Below, one piece after another: positions 62,155-64,000 of a stretch of 64,000 bases of DNA; positions within the stretch are counted from its first letter, which is position 1, and each line of letters opens with the position of its first letter. The translations under genes were made by a program, and so were the position numbers. Origin of the DNA: Polyangiaceae bacterium (GTDB lineage: Bacteria; Myxococcota_A; Polyangia; Polyangiales; Polyangiaceae); the NCBI GenBank assembly GCA_020633205.1, contig JACKEB010000010.1, positions 1,364,001-1,428,000 on the forward strand, written 5' to 3'. The notes beneath the pieces are model-generated. The model was not told the origin of the DNA. It did not search any database and worked only from the letters and a program-made list of their open reading frames with translations.

Positions 62155-63132
62155 CTAGGCGTTCGCGGGTCGCCGCGGCCTACGCTTCGCTGGCGCCCTG
62201 CGCAGGGGAACCATCACGAGACGCTCCAAGAGCTGACCAACTCGATCCGGTCCCTGCTTGCCTGCGAGGCGCCGGCGCGCCTCAACGTAGGCAGGCAGGT
62301 AGCGCAAGCGCGCAGGCAGGCGCGGATAGCTCAGCTTGAGCCCGGAAACAGATGCGCGGAACCAACGTTGATCGGCGGTGGTCCAGGGCAGGTCGTATTC
62401 GTCCCGCAAGCGCTCAGGCATCAGCCCAGCGGTCATGGTCTCGAGCCAGCGAAACAGCGGACCGTATGCAGGCTTGGGTGTCGCAAACAGGAAACGCCTG
62501 AGTTCGAGCGCGGGCTTACCGACTTTGAGCGTGTCGGAGTCCCACATCGCACGGTTGTAGGCAGCGAAGCCGTCCCAGTCACGAGGCATCACGCGGTCCG
62601 GGATCCCAAACAGGTAAGCGAAGCGCCGAGTCTCCTGGTAGTAGCGGTCCTTTTCCTCGTAGCTCAGGGGCCGCAGGATCAACTCATAGACCTGCACCGC
62701 GGTCTCAATCAGCGTCGCGTGGACCCAGAACAACGCCTCCTCGTCATTCGCGAGGTAGCTACTTCCCGCAGGGAAACGCCCGACGTGCTCCTGAATCAGG
62801 CCGGTGATCTTGGTGTGGATGTTGTGGACCCGCCGAGCGGACTTGATGGCGCTCTCCAGGTCGCCAAACACCATCGCGAACACGTTGTCGAAGGTGCGTT
62901 GAAAACGCCCTAGCGGGTCCGTGCGGGTCGCCGAGTGTTGGTCGACTCCATGGGCAACGTAGGGATGGGCCGTCTGCAGCAACGCTGCGCGTCCGCCGCC
63001 GAGGAACAGAATGGCTTCTTTGCTGATCTTCCAGCTCTGGCTCTGGGGTCCGTAGATCCCAACTCGAGGGTCTTCCACCTCGGCTTCGAGCCTCGAGATG
63101 GTGGCTTCGAGATCTGCGCGACTGACGACCAT
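62155..63132 (-). CDS. MpaB/DUF2236-family oxygenase-like protein
   Basis: 325 residues. The family signature ALLQTAHPYVAHGVDQHS near residue 50, then FGDLESAIKSARRVHNIHTKI and WVHATLIETAVQVYE with the conserved His/Thr pattern of the MpaB/latex-clearing (DUF2236) group. These bind heme b and cleave or oxidise lipophilic substrates. A basic C-terminus (RRAPAKRRPRRPA) is an oddity. Same strand as, and downstream of, the isocitrate dehydrogenase gene, but separated by a terminator. Confidence 0.9.
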   Translation of the reverse strand: MVVSRADLEATISRLEAEVEDPRVGIYGPQSQSWKISKEAILFLGGGRAALLQTAHPYVAHGVDQHSATRTDPLGRFQRTFDNVFAMVFGDLESAIKSARRVHNIHTKITGLIQEHVGRFPAGSSYLANDEEALFWVHATLIETAVQVYELILRPLSYEEKDRYYQETRRFAYLFGIPDRVMPRDWDGFAAYNRAMWDSDTLKVGKPALELRRFLFATPKPAYGPLFRWLETMTAGLMPERLRDEYDLPWTTADQRWFRASVSGLKLSYPRLPARLRYLPAYVEARRRLAGKQGPDRVGQLLERLVMVPLRRAPAKRRPRRPANA

Positions 63133-63282
63133 GCTGCCCTCCCGTGCGCTACGCGCACCTGTTTGATCGTCCGCTGCCGGCGCAGCTCACGCAAGCGCCC
63201 ACTCAGGACTGCATCAAAACTCCACACGGGAGGCCTCCCGTTCCTTGTACGGCCGCGCACATGGAGCGCGATTCCAGGCGGC
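63133..63282. other. Short intergenic stretch between terminator and MpaB gene
   Basis: About 150 bp upstream of the minus-strand MpaB-like gene, presumably holding its promoter. No motif I can assign. Confidence 0.3.
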
Positions 63283-63315
63283 AAAAAAAAGAGCCCGGTG
63301 GAAGACCACCGGGCT
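63283..63315 (-). terminator. Intrinsic terminator of the isocitrate dehydrogenase gene
   Basis: On the minus strand AGCCCGGTGG-TCTT-CCACCGGGCT forms a 10-bp stem and is followed by C and eight T (complement of A at 63283-63290). It sits about 165 bp downstream of the stop, after the repeat array. Confidence 0.92.
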
Positions 63316-63327
63316 GACTTCTTCGTC

Positions 63328-63455
63328 GGCGCTGTCTCTCTGGCGCCTCGCGTGCGCGCGGCGCTGTCTCTTTGGCGCCTCGCGTGCGCGCGGCGCTGTC
63401 TCTTCGGCGCCTCGCGTGCGCGCGGCGCTGTCTGTTGCGCGCCTCGCGTGCGGCG
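63328..63455. repeat. 32-bp tandem repeat (about 4 copies) in the icd 3' UTR
   Basis: Units begin GGCGCTGTCT at 63328, 63360, 63392 and 63424 (period exactly 32) and contain CTCGCGTGCGCGC. The last copy, nearest the gene stop, is the most divergent. The array lies between the icd stop and its intrinsic terminator, so it should be transcribed. Confidence 0.93.
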
Positions 63456-63477
63456 CGGCGCAGGCTCCTGAGCCAAG

Positions 63478-64000
63478 CTAGGACTGCATGCGCTCGATGA
63501 TGGCCTGCACGAAACCTTCGGTATTCAGCTCACCACCCAGGTCACGCGTCTTCTGTCCGTCTTCCAGCGCTTGGTTGTAAGCGCCCTTGATGCGCTCGGC
63601 AGCCTTCGCACAGTTTTCGTCACGTCGCGTATCCGCGAGGCGATTGAGCATCATCGCGCCGCTCATGATCAGTGCGAGCGGATTGGCGACGCCCTTACCA
63701 GCGATGTCCGGCGCCGAACCGTGGACGGCCTCGAAGACTGCATCCTCGTCACCGATGTTCGCTCCGGGAGTCACTCCCAGACCGCCTACCAAGCCGGCGC
63801 ACAGGTCGCTCACGATGTCGCCGTAAAGATTCTCACAGAGGATGATGTCGAACTGCGTTGGATCCTGGACCAGCTTCATCTCCGCAGCGTCGATGATCAC
63901 CTCTTCGTATTTGATGTTGGGGTAATCCTCTTCGTGCACCTTGCGAGCTTCATCGATGAACATGCCATCGGAGAGCTTCATGATGTTCGCCTTGTGGAAG
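63478..64000 (-). CDS. icd: Isocitrate/isopropylmalate dehydrogenase family, C-terminal part (partial)
   Basis: 174 residues run to the window edge; the N-terminus is outside. The frame enters as FHKANIMKLSDGMF, then IIDAAEMKLVQDPTQFD, ENLYGDIVSDLCAGLVGGLG and VFEAVHGSAPDIAGKGVANP: substrate- and cofactor-binding motifs of beta-decarboxylating dehydrogenases. IMKLSDGMF and AVHGSAPDIAGK favour isocitrate dehydrogenase of the TCA cycle, probably NAD-type, over isopropylmalate dehydrogenase; the missing N-terminus would settle it. Confidence 0.88.
   Translation of the reverse strand, partial: FHKANIMKLSDGMFIDEARKVHEEDYPNIKYEEVIIDAAEMKLVQDPTQFDIILCENLYGDIVSDLCAGLVGGLGVTPGANIGDEDAVFEAVHGSAPDIAGKGVANPLALIMSGAMMLNRLADTRRDENCAKAAERIKGAYNQALEDGQKTRDLGGELNTEGFVQAIIERMQS

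Noticed and set aside
63328..63455. CRISPR-like array
   Set aside because: Units are contiguous 32-bp tandem copies without variable spacers, and no cas genes are present.

Overview
GC-rich, gene-dense DNA from a Gram-negative bacterium, most likely a myxobacterium (Myxococcota; a Polyangiales-type lineage is my guess). The evidence is three Hanks-type Ser/Thr kinases plus a pseudokinase, an FHA protein, Roadblock/DUF4388 signalling proteins, many lipoproteins with Gly/Thr/Ser-rich linkers, and a metalloprotease ending in a MYXO-CTERM-like Cys/TM/Arg tail. I see no rRNA, tRNA, CRISPR array or prophage. The only mobile-element trace is a 180-bp MITE-like palindromic element at 1838-2017.

Layout. 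1-3.5 kb: minus-strand Cpx/Zra-like envelope-stress operon, the MITE-like element and a membrane Ser/Thr kinase. 4.4-13.8 kb: secreted M4-like protease, a divergent pseudokinase/kinase pair with a shared membrane domain, an HSL-type esterase and a coiled-coil protein. 14-19.9 kb: small membrane proteins, a thioredoxin-like protein, an M14 carboxypeptidase, DusB and a membrane-anchored protein. 19.9-25.3 kb: a seven-gene minus-strand signalling operon (PAS histidine kinase, Roadblock, REC-DUF4388, ParA, Roadblock-like, MBL-fold di-iron protein, globin). This is the best candidate for an undescribed O2/NO-responsive system. 25.7-35.6 kb: Hsp15-like protein and the two acyl-CoA carboxylase subunits, separated by unrelated genes. 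35.6-45.7 kb: lipoproteins (one an apparently dead M61 peptidase), Tat-DsbA, PKHD hydroxylase, MutM, PhoD and a hydrolase. 45.8-53.4 kb: secreted hydrolases, a kinase, a ferritin-like lipoprotein, an FHA protein and an AcpH-like protein. 53.5-58 kb: tryptophan 2,3-dioxygenase, then a GntR-regulated GMC oxidoreductase operon with paired operator-like boxes. 58-64 kb: a Rossmann protein, a histone H1-like tail fused to a catalytically degenerate RecQ-like helicase, an MpaB-type oxygenase and the C-terminal part of isocitrate dehydrogenase.

A recurring oddity is short tandem repeats that begin at, or directly follow, the stop codon of unrelated genes (13.8, 19.8, 47.9 and 63.4 kb). In two cases the unit is 17 bp and contains the stop codon. 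Coordinates of starts are my choices from start codon, Shine-Dalgarno (SD) and domain fit. Family assignments come from motif reading, not from database searches.
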